The notes below the pieces were generated by a model. It was not told the origin of the DNA and did no database searches. It worked only from the letters and a program-made list of their open reading frames with translations. A stretch of 64,000 nt of DNA from CAVTUU01 sp045804965. GTDB lineage: Bacteria > Chloroflexota > Chloroflexia > Thermomicrobiales > UBA6265. The stretch spans positions 62,001-126,000 of the forward strand of contig JBJMMD010000002.1 in the NCBI GenBank assembly GCA_045804965.1. The letters are read 5' to 3'. Both the position numbers and the translations under genes were made by a program. Shown piece by piece: positions 52,727 through 62,190 of the stretch (the first letter of the stretch is position 1; each line of letters starts with the position of its first letter).

Positions 52727-53575
52727 TCAGTAGCCAAGGAATTCCGACAGAACGCGAAGGTACGCATCGGGTTGCACGTTGTGCACCGTGTGTCCTGTCT
52801 CCGCAAGCGTAACGATCACGGGATCGACCAGTATGCGCCGCAGCATCGCCACGCCTTCCTCGCCAAGCGCCCGGTCTTCAACCCGCTCGCCTTGGAAAAC
52901 GAGCGCTGGGATGGCAAGTGGCATTCCGAGGTGGTCGAATGACGCCGTTGAGATCATGCCGTCCATCGCCGCGGCGAAGACGCCGTCAGCCGTGCGCACA
53001 ATTGAATACGCGCCTTCTTCGGCGGCTTCGCGTGAGAGCTCTTCGGCCGCTCGCTGCAGCTCGTCGACGACGACCTCGTGCGGTTCGTGTTTGAGTAGGT
53101 AAAGCCCGAACAGCGCCTCGACGAATTCTTCCCAAAATCCTTGCAGGTTTTCGGTCCGGTCTGGTATCGGAAGCGTTGGCTCTTCGAGGACGAGTTTGCA
53201 GATGCGGTCGGGAGATGCCGCTGTTATCTCCAGTGCGACGAGCGCGCCAAGTGAATGACCGACCACTGTCGCTCGGTCGAGCTCGAGATAATTGAAGAGC
53301 GCGAGGAGATCGGAGGCGTAATCGGCAAGCGTGAAGCCCACAGCCGGTTTGTCAGAAAAACCATGCCCGCGGAAATCGACCGCAAGCAGGGGCCGAGTTA
53401 TGAGATTTCCCTCATCTCTGTGCAGCAACGGCAGCCAGGAACGCCACGTTCCCCAGATTCCATGGAGGAGGAATATCGGTTCGCCTGCGCCTGCTCGCTC
53501 GACAGCATGGAGCGCCAGGCCGGTCTGGACCTGAAAGCGGTGATGGATCAGTCCGTCAGGCTCGGCAAGCTCCAT
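52727..53575 (-). CDS. alpha/beta hydrolase
   Basis: Hydrolase of 282 residues with an intact triad: HGIWGTWRSW (oxyanion loop), VVGHSLGALVALE (nucleophile Ser), an acid in the VFQGERVEDR region and His in ETGHTVHNVQPD. Arg-rich AVDFRGHGFSDKP is also typical. The ATG at 53575 is used; the longer open frame reaches 54247 but is antisense to the secreted protein gene. It converges with the ECF41 gene, with 18 bp between stops. The natural ester is unknown. Confidence 0.85.
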   Translation of the reverse strand: MELAEPDGLIHHRFQVQTGLALHAVERAGAGEPIFLLHGIWGTWRSWLPLLHRDEGNLITRPLLAVDFRGHGFSDKPAVGFTLADYASDLLALFNYLELDRATVVGHSLGALVALEITAASPDRICKLVLEEPTLPIPDRTENLQGFWEEFVEALFGLYLLKHEPHEVVVDELQRAAEELSREAAEEGAYSIVRTADGVFAAAMDGMISTASFDHLGMPLAIPALVFQGERVEDRALGEEGVAMLRRILVDPVIVTLAETGHTVHNVQPDAYLRVLSEFLGY

Positions 53576-53734
53576 CGCTGCACCACATCGCCAGGGCGAA
53601 GGTCTGGTCGAAACTATACGTGAAGTCTCGAGAGAAGTCTTCTGATCGAGGAAAAGGTGGCGAGCGTACAGCTTTGCTGAGTATTTTCCGGTCTGCAGTA
53701 GGATGGGACGACGAAAGCAATGAGAGGACCCGAC

Positions 53735-54256
53735 ATGCTTCGATTCTTGTCCGTTCCGGCCACGCTCGCAATGGTCATCTTGTGCGGCCCGCGCTTCGTC
53801 ACCGCAGCCGAGTCCTCGGCTACCCAAAATGGCTGTCAGGAATTGGCGGCAGCCGCGGATGAAATTGTTGAGGATTCCCCGACAATTGAGGCGCGCGCGT
53901 TCATCCGTGAGCTTGCGCGCCGTGTCGCCGGCATTGATCCCGGTCCGAAAGGTATCATCGATCTCGCCCAAGGCGGGGAGAATGTGGTTGTCGGAGGTGG
54001 TTTCAAGCCAATCTTCGACGACGGCAGCCAAGGACAAGCCCGTCACTTCGCGGGAACCGCAGGCAGTGTCGAGCGGTTTGGGGCTGCCGCGACGTTGATG
54101 GCGGGCAGCACGTTCTTGCGCGATCCCCCGGATTCGGCGGACGGCCGGCTTGGTCGCGCCGCCGTAGTTTTCGCCACGAAACTGATTGAGGGCGACCTCA
54201 CGCCTTTGGACACCAGCACGTGGATTCGCGAGTATCTCTGCGAGCAAGACGATTGA
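53735..54256 (+). CDS. secreted hypothetical protein
   Basis: A 173-residue exported protein of unknown function. The signal peptide is LRFLSVPATLAMVILCG, ending near VTAAES. The mature part begins with SSATQNGCQELAAAADEI, has one Cys there and one near the end (REYLCEQDD), so a disulfide is possible. A glycine-rich centre (LAQGGENVVVGGGF) has no catalytic motif. The ATG at 53735 follows AGAGGA at seven bases, better than the ATG at 53720. A strong hairpin follows. Confidence 0.65.
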   Translation: MLRFLSVPATLAMVILCGPRFVTAAESSATQNGCQELAAAADEIVEDSPTIEARAFIRELARRVAGIDPGPKGIIDLAQGGENVVVGGGFKPIFDDGSQGQARHFAGTAGSVERFGAAATLMAGSTFLRDPPDSADGRLGRAAVVFATKLIEGDLTPLDTSTWIREYLCEQDD

Positions 54257-54276
54257 ACGAAGCGAGCGGCAACGAT

Positions 54277-54302
54277 AACGGCGGCCTCGAGAGGCCGCCG
54301 TT
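54277..54302. terminator. bidirectional hairpin terminator
   Basis: AACGGCGGCCT (54277-54287), CGAG, AGGCCGCCGTT (54292-54302): perfect 11-bp stem between the secreted protein gene and the converging ABC permease gene. Confidence 0.7.
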
Positions 54303-54328
54303 GGTGCGCATGTTGAAGACTCGCGGAA

Positions 54329-57298
54329 TTACTCGTAGCGCAGAGCTTCCGCCGGAGCAATCCGTGCCGCTTGGCGGGCAGGCACCCAGGTCATAACCAG
54401 CGCCGCTACAATCGTCAGGCTGAGAATCAGCGAGATCAACGCCCACGGCACCGTGAAGGCGACGTGCGATGTCGTCACGTCGTCGCTCGCGAATAAGTTA
54501 CGAGCCAGAATGATGCCGAGCGTTGTTCCTGAGATCACGCCCATGCCTACTACGAACGCGGTCTCGATCATGAAGCTCAACGAAACCATGCTCCGCTGAT
54601 AACCGAGCGCTCGCAACACGCCGATCTGCTGCCGCCGCTCCACCACTGATCGGAACGCGATCACGCCGACCGCGGCGATGCCTACGATCAGGCCAAGCCC
54701 CATGAATCCCTCGATGATGTAGAGAAAAGACGTGCCTTGGCGCTGATCGTCTTTCAGCTGATCGCGAATCGAGTTCGCCTGCACGCCGTTTTGAAGTAGC
54801 GCTGCCTCGATTGATTCTGCCACGTGCTTTGACTTGCCGGCGTCGGTCAGCGCGACGTAGTAGCTCGTGTATGGAGCCTCCGGGAAGACTTTGCTCACCG
54901 ACTGCTGGTTGGCATATAGGCCGAAGAGCGAGCTGATCTTGCTGTCGATCACGCCGATGATCGTAAAGGTGGCCGGCGTATCGCTATTCGGCAATTGAAC
55001 CTGGACCTGCACTGGCGCGAAGACCTTGTCTGTCGACTTGACCCCTGAAATCGTGAAGCCGTCGTTGCCAAATCCGCCAGAGTCGGTTGCACTCGAATCG
55101 ATGATCGCGACGTTCGGCTGTGTCAGCAGCGCCTGGATAATCGCGTTATCAGAGTTATACCCCTCCGCCCTCTGCGTGAATGTGAGCTCGGTCTTCTTGA
55201 TGAAATTGTCGTCCATCCCTTGCAGGGAGTCGTCTTTCCAGTTCGCCCCGTCGTTTTGCCGCAATCGGATGTTGCCGGCGTTGGGGGCGAAGGTCGTGCC
55301 GGTTGCCTTGAAGTCGCTCGTATCGACGCCCTTCGCTTGCAGCGTGCCCGTGAAATCGTCGATCGGATTGGCCGGACCCGTGTTGGCGACCACATCCCAA
55401 CCGGCGTTCGCCTCATCGCTGAGGAAGAGCGCGCTGAAGTTCTTGTTCATCGTCGCCATCATCACGAGCGAGAAAATGATGAGGCTGAACATGGCGATCG
55501 TGAGTCCAGTTCGACCCCGGGCAGCGCCAGGATAGGCAACCGCTGTCCGCACGGCCGGGAGTTTCGACTTGAACAGCCCGCCGAGACGAGTCACGAGCCC
55601 GAGCAGCACGTCGGTGTTTTGGACGATCACAATCGTCGCGCCGACGACAAGGAAGATGCCTGAGAGGAAGAACATCTCGAAGCCGCCGTCGTAATGACCG
55701 ATCAACTTCTCCTTGATGTTGTCCGGAACTAGCCAGAGCAGGAGAATGTACGTCCCGACGATCGTCGTGATTGCACGACCGGTGATACCGAAAAACCGCA
55801 GCCCGATGAGCAACCCGAACGGGATCAACGACATGCCCATGTAGAACGGGAATGCGGATCCGCTGCTTACGCCGAGTGCGGTCAATAGGCCGCCTACGAG
55901 CGTGAGCAAGATGCCCCAGAAAAGAACAAGCTTCTTGCGGCGGCTGTTTGAAACGTCTGGTAGATCGCGAATTGCTGCGACAACGTTGAGCCGGCTGATC
56001 TTCCACGACGACCCAACGACAGCGATGAAGGTGATGACGACGCCTAAGCAATAGGCGACAACCATGCTGCGCGGGCTGACCGTCGGTTGAATCGTGAAGA
56101 AGTCGCCGAACAACGCGCCAAGCGCGAACGCAATGCCGACCGATGCAAGTACGCCGAAGAACGAACCGACTAAGCCCGCCAGAATCGCGTAGCCCGATCC
56201 TTCACTCACGAACTGTTGAATCAGTTGTCTTCGCTGAGTCCCGACAGCGCGGGCCATGCCCATTTCGGCCCGCCGCTCAGCCGCAAGCATGGTGAAGATC
56301 AAGACGATCAGAAGAATGCCGGCCGCGATCGAGAAGAGCCCGATGATCAGGAAGAGTGATGAGAAGACTTGACCGAACGTTTCGGCATCATGGACCGAGT
56401 CCTTCTTGAGTTGCGTCACGCCAAGTGTCTGACCGGCGATGGCTTGATCCAACGTCGCCGTAACTTCGTCACTCAGTTTTTCGCTTCCCCGCACGCCACC
56501 CTTATTCGAAACAATGATCGCGCTCAATTGATCGGTCTGACCCGATATCTGTTGGAGCCGCGAAAGCGGGATGACGATTCCCGGTACGCTGACATCGATC
56601 ACGCCGCTCAGCACCGAATCCTCGGCGATCGCCGCAACCTTCATGGTAATTGGCTGATTTTGGTAGTAGATCGTGAGTTGATCGCCGACAGACGCATCGA
56701 GCTTGTCTGCAGCCTTCTTGCTGATCACGACTTCGTCGGGAGCCAACGCATCAAATTTGATGGACTTACCACCCGGCGTCTTGAGGCCACCGAAGGTTTT
56801 GATCGTCGCAGGATCGTATCCAGTCAGACCAACTTCCGGTTCGCCTTGCCCTCTAACTTGATCCGTCACCGGCACGATTTCGAACAAGACTTTGCCGACG
56901 CCGTCGACGTTCGGATCGTCCTTCACTGCGTTCGCGACGGTGTCGTAGGCACTCGCTGGTATCTTGTTCGTCACCGAGTTGTTGATATTCGCGTCTTTGT
57001 CTTTGCTGAAGACGACGACTTCATCGACCCGACCGAGGTTGCTATAAACAAGGCTACTGATTGAATTGTCAACTGTGTCACCGGTGCCAAGCGCCGCCGA
57101 AATGATCAGCGTCGAGAGCATGAGCCCGATGACAATCAGAATTGTCTGCGCCTTGCGGCGCGGAATATTGCGGACGCCAAGCTTGAAAATCACTGGCCGT
57201 CGCCAGGCCACCCACGCGACTGAAAGCAGACAAACAGCAAGGAGGCCGAGTAGGACGACCATAATTGAAGACATAGGAATGCCGAATATTTTGTCCAA
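54329..57298 (-). CDS. large FtsX/MacB-type ABC transporter permease
   Basis: Membrane protein of 989 residues with two FtsX units. The N-terminal anchor (SSIMVVLLGLLAVCLLSVAW) and NIPRRKAQTILIVIGLMLST lead to a long extracytoplasmic domain, then the first FtsX core near MLAAERRAEMGMARAVGTQR. A second loop domain and FtsX core end the protein (VVERRQQIGVLRALGYQR). This mechanotransmission type moves lipoproteins, peptides or drugs out of the membrane. The start is TTG at 57298 with GGAGG ten bases upstream; an ATG at 57274 is possible. It follows its ATPase gene by 111 bp. Confidence 0.9.
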   Translation of the reverse strand: MDKIFGIPMSSIMVVLLGLLAVCLLSVAWVAWRRPVIFKLGVRNIPRRKAQTILIVIGLMLSTLIISAALGTGDTVDNSISSLVYSNLGRVDEVVVFSKDKDANINNSVTNKIPASAYDTVANAVKDDPNVDGVGKVLFEIVPVTDQVRGQGEPEVGLTGYDPATIKTFGGLKTPGGKSIKFDALAPDEVVISKKAADKLDASVGDQLTIYYQNQPITMKVAAIAEDSVLSGVIDVSVPGIVIPLSRLQQISGQTDQLSAIIVSNKGGVRGSEKLSDEVTATLDQAIAGQTLGVTQLKKDSVHDAETFGQVFSSLFLIIGLFSIAAGILLIVLIFTMLAAERRAEMGMARAVGTQRRQLIQQFVSEGSGYAILAGLVGSFFGVLASVGIAFALGALFGDFFTIQPTVSPRSMVVAYCLGVVITFIAVVGSSWKISRLNVVAAIRDLPDVSNSRRKKLVLFWGILLTLVGGLLTALGVSSGSAFPFYMGMSLIPFGLLIGLRFFGITGRAITTIVGTYILLLWLVPDNIKEKLIGHYDGGFEMFFLSGIFLVVGATIVIVQNTDVLLGLVTRLGGLFKSKLPAVRTAVAYPGAARGRTGLTIAMFSLIIFSLVMMATMNKNFSALFLSDEANAGWDVVANTGPANPIDDFTGTLQAKGVDTSDFKATGTTFAPNAGNIRLRQNDGANWKDDSLQGMDDNFIKKTELTFTQRAEGYNSDNAIIQALLTQPNVAIIDSSATDSGGFGNDGFTISGVKSTDKVFAPVQVQVQLPNSDTPATFTIIGVIDSKISSLFGLYANQQSVSKVFPEAPYTSYYVALTDAGKSKHVAESIEAALLQNGVQANSIRDQLKDDQRQGTSFLYIIEGFMGLGLIVGIAAVGVIAFRSVVERRQQIGVLRALGYQRSMVSLSFMIETAFVVGMGVISGTTLGIILARNLFASDDVTTSHVAFTVPWALISLILSLTIVAALVMTWVPARQAARIAPAEALRYE

Positions 57299-57409
57299 GA
57301 AAGCTTACCTCCCCAGGAACGATAAAATCGTCATCTCGCCGGCGAAGTTCCTCACCCGGCGAACGGTCCTCACCCTCGAATCGGGCGATTAGCGGAGATT
57401 GTGGATTGC

Positions 57410-58198
57410 TTAGGCGCCTGCCATGACAACTTGGCCAACTGATGCGCGCGCGGCTGGCGCCCGCTCGACCGGCATGCTCTGGCCGGCAATGACACCGTCA
57501 TGCATGTGGACGATCCGGTCGCAGCGCTCGCCGACACCCTTATCATGTGTAACCAGAACAATGGTCAGGCCAATGCGCTGATTGAGGTCGCGGATCAAAT
57601 CCATGATCTCTGACGCCGTTTTTGAGTCGAGGGCACCAGTCGGCTCGTCGGCCCAGATGATGGCCGGATCGTTGACCAGCGAACGCGCGATCGTGACACG
57701 TTGTCGCTGGCCGCCCGAGAGCTCGGCCGGCCGGTGATCGGCCCACTGCTTCAGTCCAACCGTCGCCAACGCCCGCATCGCTTTGTGGCGAGCGTCTTTG
57801 GGCTTGACGCCCGAGACCAGAAGCGGAAGCTCGATGTTCTCGACTGCGCTCAGCACCGGAAGCAGGTTGTAGACCTGGAAGACAAACCCCATGCGTCGCG
57901 CCCGGTATTCGGTGCGAACCTTGTCCTTCATCTCGGCGACGTCTTTGCCCTCAAGCCAGATTTGTCCTGAATCAATGTTGTCCAAACCAGAGAGACAATT
58001 GAGCAACGTCGTTTTCCCGCAGCCGGACGGTCCCATCACCGCGACCATCTCGCCTCGCTGCACGGCGAAGTCGATGCCGCGCAGAGCCTGGACCTGGGAT
58101 GTGCCGGTGTCATAGGTCTTTGTCACCTGTTGCGCATTGATCATGTATCCATTGTTCTGTTGCGTCCCCTGCTCGTTCTTACGATCCCTGCCGAACAT
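57410..58198 (-). CDS. ABC transporter ATP-binding protein, LolD/MacB type
   Basis: ATPase of 262 residues that powers the FtsX-type permease downstream. Walker A is [15 protein letters not shown], the Q-loop [10 protein letters not shown], the signature [15 protein letters not shown], and Walker [14 protein letters not shown] followed by VTHDKGV. The N-terminus has a short polar extension before [24 protein letters not shown] lies before the ATG at 58198. Together the two genes form a complete exporter of the macrolide/lipoprotein type; no membrane fusion protein gene is nearby. Confidence 0.95.
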   Translation of the reverse strand: MFGRDRKNEQGTQQNNGYMINAQQVTKTYDTGTSQVQALRGIDFAVQRGEMVAVMGPSGCGKTTLLNCLSGLDNIDSGQIWLEGKDVAEMKDKVRTEYRARRMGFVFQVYNLLPVLSAVENIELPLLVSGVKPKDARHKAMRALATVGLKQWADHRPAELSGGQRQRVTIARSLVNDPAIIWADEPTGALDSKTASEIMDLIRDLNQRIGLTIVLVTHDKGVGERCDRIVHMHDGVIAGQSMPVERAPAARASVGQVVMAGA

Positions 58199-58435
58199 AT
58201 ATTGGTCTCCTCAGCTTTTTCGGTCTCACCGCGATCCGGCCTGACCGCCACTTCCAATCAGGCACATTGCCTGTGTTCGCATCGTTGCGAACGTCGACCT
58301 TGCGCATTGCGCTCGCCAGGACGCAGTCCCAAGGTCAGAGCTTGCATCAGGAATTTCGCGAATGGATGACTAGAATGTCACGAAACTGTGACCGCTCGAC
58401 CAAACCGCCGCGGCCGCTCAGATAGAGGTAAAACC

Positions 58436-58915
58436 GTGACCAACTTCGTGATCCGGAACGCTGTCATTGCCGACTACCCCGCGATCTGCGCGCTGTACGG
58501 CGAATTCGACACCTACCACCTTGACGGAGTGCCGCATATCTTCGCGCCAGTAGCTGATCCCGCCCGCACCCGGAAGGTCGTGCAGGCAGCGCTCGACGAC
58601 CCAAACCAAGCATTGCTCATCGCCCAGTTCGCTGAGCGTATCATCGGCCTGCTGCGCATCTCCTTTCGCGATCGCGAACCACCGTTCGTCCTCAAGCGCA
58701 TCGCCGTGGTGGAAGAGGTTATCGTCACTTCCAACGAACGGGGCGCAGGCGTCGGCCGGGAATTTCTGATGAAAGCGCAAGAACTGGCATCGGATCACGG
58801 AGCAGTTGAAGTCTGGCTCGATGTCTTTGAGTTCAACACACTCGCAATCGGGCTCTACGAATCTCTTGGTTATGAGCAAGTCGTTCGCAGGTTGCGACTA
58901 ACCTTGAACAGCTAG
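58436..58915 (+). CDS. GNAT-family N-acetyltransferase
   Basis: Acetyl-CoA-dependent transferase of 159 residues. The N-terminal strand is FVIRNAVIADYPAICALYG; the acetyl-CoA loop appears as TSNERGAGVGREFLMKAQEL (R-G-x-G-x-G), and the C-terminal strand/helix is FNTLAIGLYESLGYEQV. The substrate could be an amino sugar, amine or protein N-terminus. The GTG at 58436 is preceded by GAGGT; an ATG at 58388 has no ribosome site. It is divergent from the ABC exporter genes. Confidence 0.85.
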   Translation: MTNFVIRNAVIADYPAICALYGEFDTYHLDGVPHIFAPVADPARTRKVVQAALDDPNQALLIAQFAERIIGLLRISFRDREPPFVLKRIAVVEEVIVTSNERGAGVGREFLMKAQELASDHGAVEVWLDVFEFNTLAIGLYESLGYEQVVRRLRLTLNS

Positions 58916-58954
58916 TTGATTTGCTCCTACACATTGACGCCGGTTCAGCCTAAA

Positions 58955-58992
58955 AGAGAGGACGCCGTCCAGCGCTAGACGGCGTCCTCTCT
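58955..58992. terminator. bidirectional terminator
   Basis: AGAGAGGACGCCGTC (58955-58969), an 8-base loop, then GACGGCGTCCTCTCT (58978-58992). The 15-bp stem is perfect and on the minus strand is followed by TTTTA, so it chiefly ends the two-component operon. Confidence 0.8.
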
Positions 58993-59020
58993 AGGGTTGC
59001 GATGATCGGTTGCGGGCCCG

Positions 59021-59752
59021 TTAGCTCGCCATTGGGCGCGGGACAAGGCCCTCGGCAAAAGCATACAAGACCGCTTGCGTTCGATCGCGCACACCTATCT
59101 TTTGGAAGAGCGCCGAGAGATTGTTCTTGACCGTACTCTCGGCAAGGGATAGTTCGACCGCAATCTGCCGGTTGTTGTAGCCCCCCGCCAGCAGCCGGAG
59201 CAGGGTGATATCCCGCTGCGTCAGGCCCCCCTCGCGCTGCCCATCCTCGCCAGATCGGTTGAGCATCCGGTGATATTCACGGAGCAGGACCGGCGCGAGC
59301 GATGGGTCGATTGCCGATCCTCCCGCCGCCGCGAGCCGCACCGCGCGAATGACTTCGTCAGATCGCGCGTTCTTGAGCAGGTATCCCTTCGCCCCCGCGC
59401 GAACCGCCTGAATCGCGTAATCGTCTTCCCAGAACATGGTGAGGACGATCACGCTCGTCCGTGGACATGCTCGTGTGACCGCCTCGGTCGCCCTGATGCC
59501 GTCGATGACCGGCATGTTGATGTCCATCAGCACGACTTGCGGCTCGAGCTCTTTCGCCAAGCGAATGGCTTCTTCACCGTTCGACGCTTCGCCGACGACT
59601 TCAATTTCACCAGTGCTCAACAGCAGTTGACGGAGTCCCTCACGAAACAAATGATGATCGTCGGCAAGGAGCACCCGCAGGATCTGCGTGGCGACCGACG
59701 GCCCACCCGATTTTCCTTGACCGAGTGAAGACTCGGTATCAACGTCGCTCAA
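59021..59752 (-). CDS. NarL/FixJ-type response regulator
   Basis: Two-domain regulator of 243 residues. The receiver has LLADDHHLFREGLRQLL, phospho-acceptor Asp77 in VVLMDINMP, then the Thr in IVLTMFW and the Lys in GYLLKNA. The C-terminal LuxR-type helix-turn-helix is LTQRDITLLRLLAGGYNNRQ with ESTVKNNLSALFQKI. A perfect GGAGGTGA lies five bases before a TTG at 59752, so that is the start rather than the GTG at 59761. It pairs with the kinase gene 55 bp upstream. Confidence 0.92.
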   Translation of the reverse strand: MSDVDTESSLGQGKSGGPSVATQILRVLLADDHHLFREGLRQLLLSTGEIEVVGEASNGEEAIRLAKELEPQVVLMDINMPVIDGIRATEAVTRACPRTSVIVLTMFWEDDYAIQAVRAGAKGYLLKNARSDEVIRAVRLAAAGGSAIDPSLAPVLLREYHRMLNRSGEDGQREGGLTQRDITLLRLLAGGYNNRQIAVELSLAESTVKNNLSALFQKIGVRDRTQAVLYAFAEGLVPRPMAS

Positions 59753-59807
59753 ACTTGTCACCTCCGGCTTGACCCCCTTTGCCGGTCAGCCCCGCGGGGA
59801 AGACGGA

Positions 59808-61055
59808 TCACGCGCGCTCCGGAGCCATTCGCCCCGGTTCAGTAGTTCTGCTCAACGCATCAGTTGCCGACGGCTTCGCCAACGGAATCCGTGCCTTCAC
59901 CGTCGTACCTGTGCCTGTTGCCGATTCAATCGCAAGGTTGCCGCCGGTTTCTTCAGCCAGCTCTCGGATTTGCTCTAATCCGAAGTGCCCGGCCGGCGTA
60001 TCCCCTTGAATGCCAACGCCGTCATCGGTCACGGCAATTTCGACCGCGCCCTCGACGCGGCGTACTTCCAGGTGAACGCTGTCCGCCTGTGCATGTTTCC
60101 GGACGTTGTGCAGCGCCTCGCGAACGATTCCGACCATCGCTCGCTCTACCTCGGGACCAAGGCAAACGCCGCTCACCTCTTGAAAGTCGACTTGAAGGTC
60201 CGATGCCGGCGGGGCCAACTCCGCGAGGAGCGCCCGCAACGGCCCGGTGATGCTCGGCGCGGGCAGCTTCGCCGACCGCACTTTGCCAATGATCTTTCGC
60301 ATTCCCTCGACGCTGCGATCAATCAGATCGCGCGCTTGGCGCGCATCGGCTGAGATCGCTTGGTCCGCGCCCATCGCGTCGATCAAGCGATCGAGCGTGA
60401 GACTGGCCAGGGCCAAATCTTGCGTCGGTCCATCATGAAGTTCGCGGCTAACGTTCTTGCGAAAGAGGTTCAACTCCGCTTCGTACTCGCTACGCGAGAC
60501 CGAAAGATCGACTCGTTGCCGCAGTTGAGCCGCTTCGAACGCCTGAGCCGCGATGACAGCGATTGCCCCGACGCTGACTCGTTCGGCTGGACTGTCACAC
60601 GGCGCAGTTGCGGCCTTACCGGCCATCACCAACCCACCGAGCAGGTGATCGTCGTGAACAAAAGGGGCGATCAGCAGCGTTGGCCTTTCCTCGACCACAT
60701 ACGGGCCGAAGGCGAGAACTGACGCGTCCGGCGCATGCGAGGCAATCCACCGCTGATGGAGCGATGTCTCGGCCACAAGTACGAGATCATTTGCCAGCGG
60801 AAACCGTGGGTGCGCACACGCAACTTTTAGTAATCCCCGATCATCCGATCGGAGAATTGCCAAACCGCCGACTCCCGGCAGCCTGCCGGCTAGAGAACAG
60901 ATAGCTCGATCGATTCCGCCCGTTGAAACCTCGGCGGCAATCGCCCGTAATCCCTCGGCGATGATTTCGTCGGCACGGCGTGCCGGCGTCACTTTTCGCA
61001 CCTGTTCGAAAGCCGGGACCTGCTCGTAAACCAGCGGCAAGGAGGAGGCTGACAC
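59808..61055 (-). CDS. NarL-type sensor histidine kinase with GAF domain
   Basis: Cytosolic sensor kinase of about 415 residues. An N-terminal GAF-like domain (LAGRLPGVGGLAILRSDDRG, TLLIAPFVHDDHLLGGLV) senses an unknown cue. The HisKA_3 helix carries the phospho-histidine 207 in SRELHDGPTQDLAL, and the ATP-binding part has REALHNVRKHAQAD and VTDDGVGIQG. No transmembrane helix is present, so the signal is probably internal. The start is one of two adjacent GTGs (61058, 61055) after GGGGGA. It is the first gene of the two-component operon. Confidence 0.9.
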   Translation of the reverse strand: MSASSLPLVYEQVPAFEQVRKVTPARRADEIIAEGLRAIAAEVSTGGIDRAICSLAGRLPGVGGLAILRSDDRGLLKVACAHPRFPLANDLVLVAETSLHQRWIASHAPDASVLAFGPYVVEERPTLLIAPFVHDDHLLGGLVMAGKAATAPCDSPAERVSVGAIAVIAAQAFEAAQLRQRVDLSVSRSEYEAELNLFRKNVSRELHDGPTQDLALASLTLDRLIDAMGADQAISADARQARDLIDRSVEGMRKIIGKVRSAKLPAPSITGPLRALLAELAPPASDLQVDFQEVSGVCLGPEVERAMVGIVREALHNVRKHAQADSVHLEVRRVEGAVEIAVTDDGVGIQGDTPAGHFGLEQIRELAEETGGNLAIESATGTGTTVKARIPLAKPSATDALSRTTEPGRMAPERA

Positions 61056-61243
61056 CACGGATCCCCCACGCTCATTCGAGTTCGATGCCCCGAACCTAAT
61101 CCGGCGATTGCCGGTAGACCAATGCAATCGCGGGCAACCTGCGTTTAAATAATTTGCCGATCACCTCGCTTTCGCATGCTACCCAGCCGATACCGAACAA
61201 CGTAAGGAGGTTTGGTGAACCGTTGGTCCCAAAGGAAGGAAGA

Positions 61244-61354
61244 ATGTCTTCCGATAGCGCGCACTTCGTGCGCCGAAAGCCCTCGGGCTATACTCCAAAT
61301 GAACTCCCTCGCGGGAGTTTCGGATCACTCGCTTTTCTTCTCGGAGCACTATGA
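61244..61354 (+). CDS. possible 36-aa ORF translationally coupled to the MBL gene
   Basis: A short frame starting MSSDSAHFVRRKPSGYTPNE and ending in a small hydrophobic tail (LAFLLGAL). AAGGAAGGAAG lies directly before the ATG, a very strong ribosome site, and the stop overlaps the next start as ATGA. It may be a leader peptide that sets the translation of the MBL gene, or a tiny protein. No homologue comes to mind. Confidence 0.4.
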   Translation: MSSDSAHFVRRKPSGYTPNELPRGSFGSLAFLLGAL

Positions 61355-62124
61355 CCAAGTTGACATTTCTCGGGACCGGCACCTCCAGCGGGATCCCGAT
61401 CATTGGCTGCGACTGCGCCGTGTGCACCTCGTCCGATTCGCGCGACACGCGTTCCCGCACCTCCGCGGTTGTGCTCCATAACAACCGGACCTACTTGATC
61501 GATACCGCAACCGAGCTCCGCATGCAGGCGATCACCACCGGTCTTACGCACGTCGATTCCGTTTTAATGACCCACGCCCACGCCGACCACCTGTCTGGCC
61601 TCGACGATCTGCGCCGCTTTAACGAGCTCAGCCAGGCGCATTTGCCGCTCTACGCCGGGGCCGAAACCGCGGCCCAACTACGCGAGCGCTACGCCTACGC
61701 GTTCATCGACATGTTTCCGTTCTATGGCGGCAAACCCGATTTAATCCTGCATGAGTTCGACGGCCCCTTCGCCCCTTTCGGCGACGAGATCGTTCCGATT
61801 CCGGTGCCGCATGGCCGTTCGATCGTGCATGGGTTTCGTTTCGGGCGGCTCGCCTATGTCACCGATGCCAAAGAAATCCCCGATTCATCGAAAAAGATGC
61901 TCAAAGACCTCGATATCTTGGTCGTAAACGCCCTGCGCGAGCGGCCACACCCGACACATCTGAGCATTTCGGAAGCTGTCGCCATCGTTGAAGAGCTACA
62001 ACCGCGCCGGGCATATCTCATTCACCTCAGCCACGAGCTCAGCCACGAGGAAGCGACCCGGCAATTGCCGCCCTGCATTGAAGTGGCCTACGACGGACTC
62101 ACGGTGAGGACACTGGAGGAATAG
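61351..62124 (+). CDS. PhnP-like metallo-beta-lactamase-fold phosphodiesterase
   Basis: Metal-dependent hydrolase of 257 residues. The HxHxDH site is in MTHAHADHLSGLDDLRRF. The N-terminus has FLGTGTSSGIPIIGC with CDCAVC, the extra zinc site typical of PhnP-type proteins. Later metal residues are in PHGRSIVHGF, YVTDAKEI and LIHLSHELSH. PhnP opens cyclic ribose phosphates in phosphonate use, but no other phn genes are present, so the substrate may be another cyclic phosphate. Downstream is the ClpP-like gene, 66 bp away. Confidence 0.88.
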   Translation: MTKLTFLGTGTSSGIPIIGCDCAVCTSSDSRDTRSRTSAVVLHNNRTYLIDTATELRMQAITTGLTHVDSVLMTHAHADHLSGLDDLRRFNELSQAHLPLYAGAETAAQLRERYAYAFIDMFPFYGGKPDLILHEFDGPFAPFGDEIVPIPVPHGRSIVHGFRFGRLAYVTDAKEIPDSSKKMLKDLDILVVNALRERPHPTHLSISEAVAIVEELQPRRAYLIHLSHELSHEEATRQLPPCIEVAYDGLTVRTLEE

Positions 62125-62190
62125 TCTCGCGCGTTCGGCTGCGATCACTTCCTGCAGTTGTGAACGAAGCGAAATCGGCGGGAGGCGATC

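Noticed and set aside
53576..54247. Long N-terminal extension of the hydrolase at 52727
   Set aside because: Antisense to a secreted protein gene with its own signal peptide and terminator.
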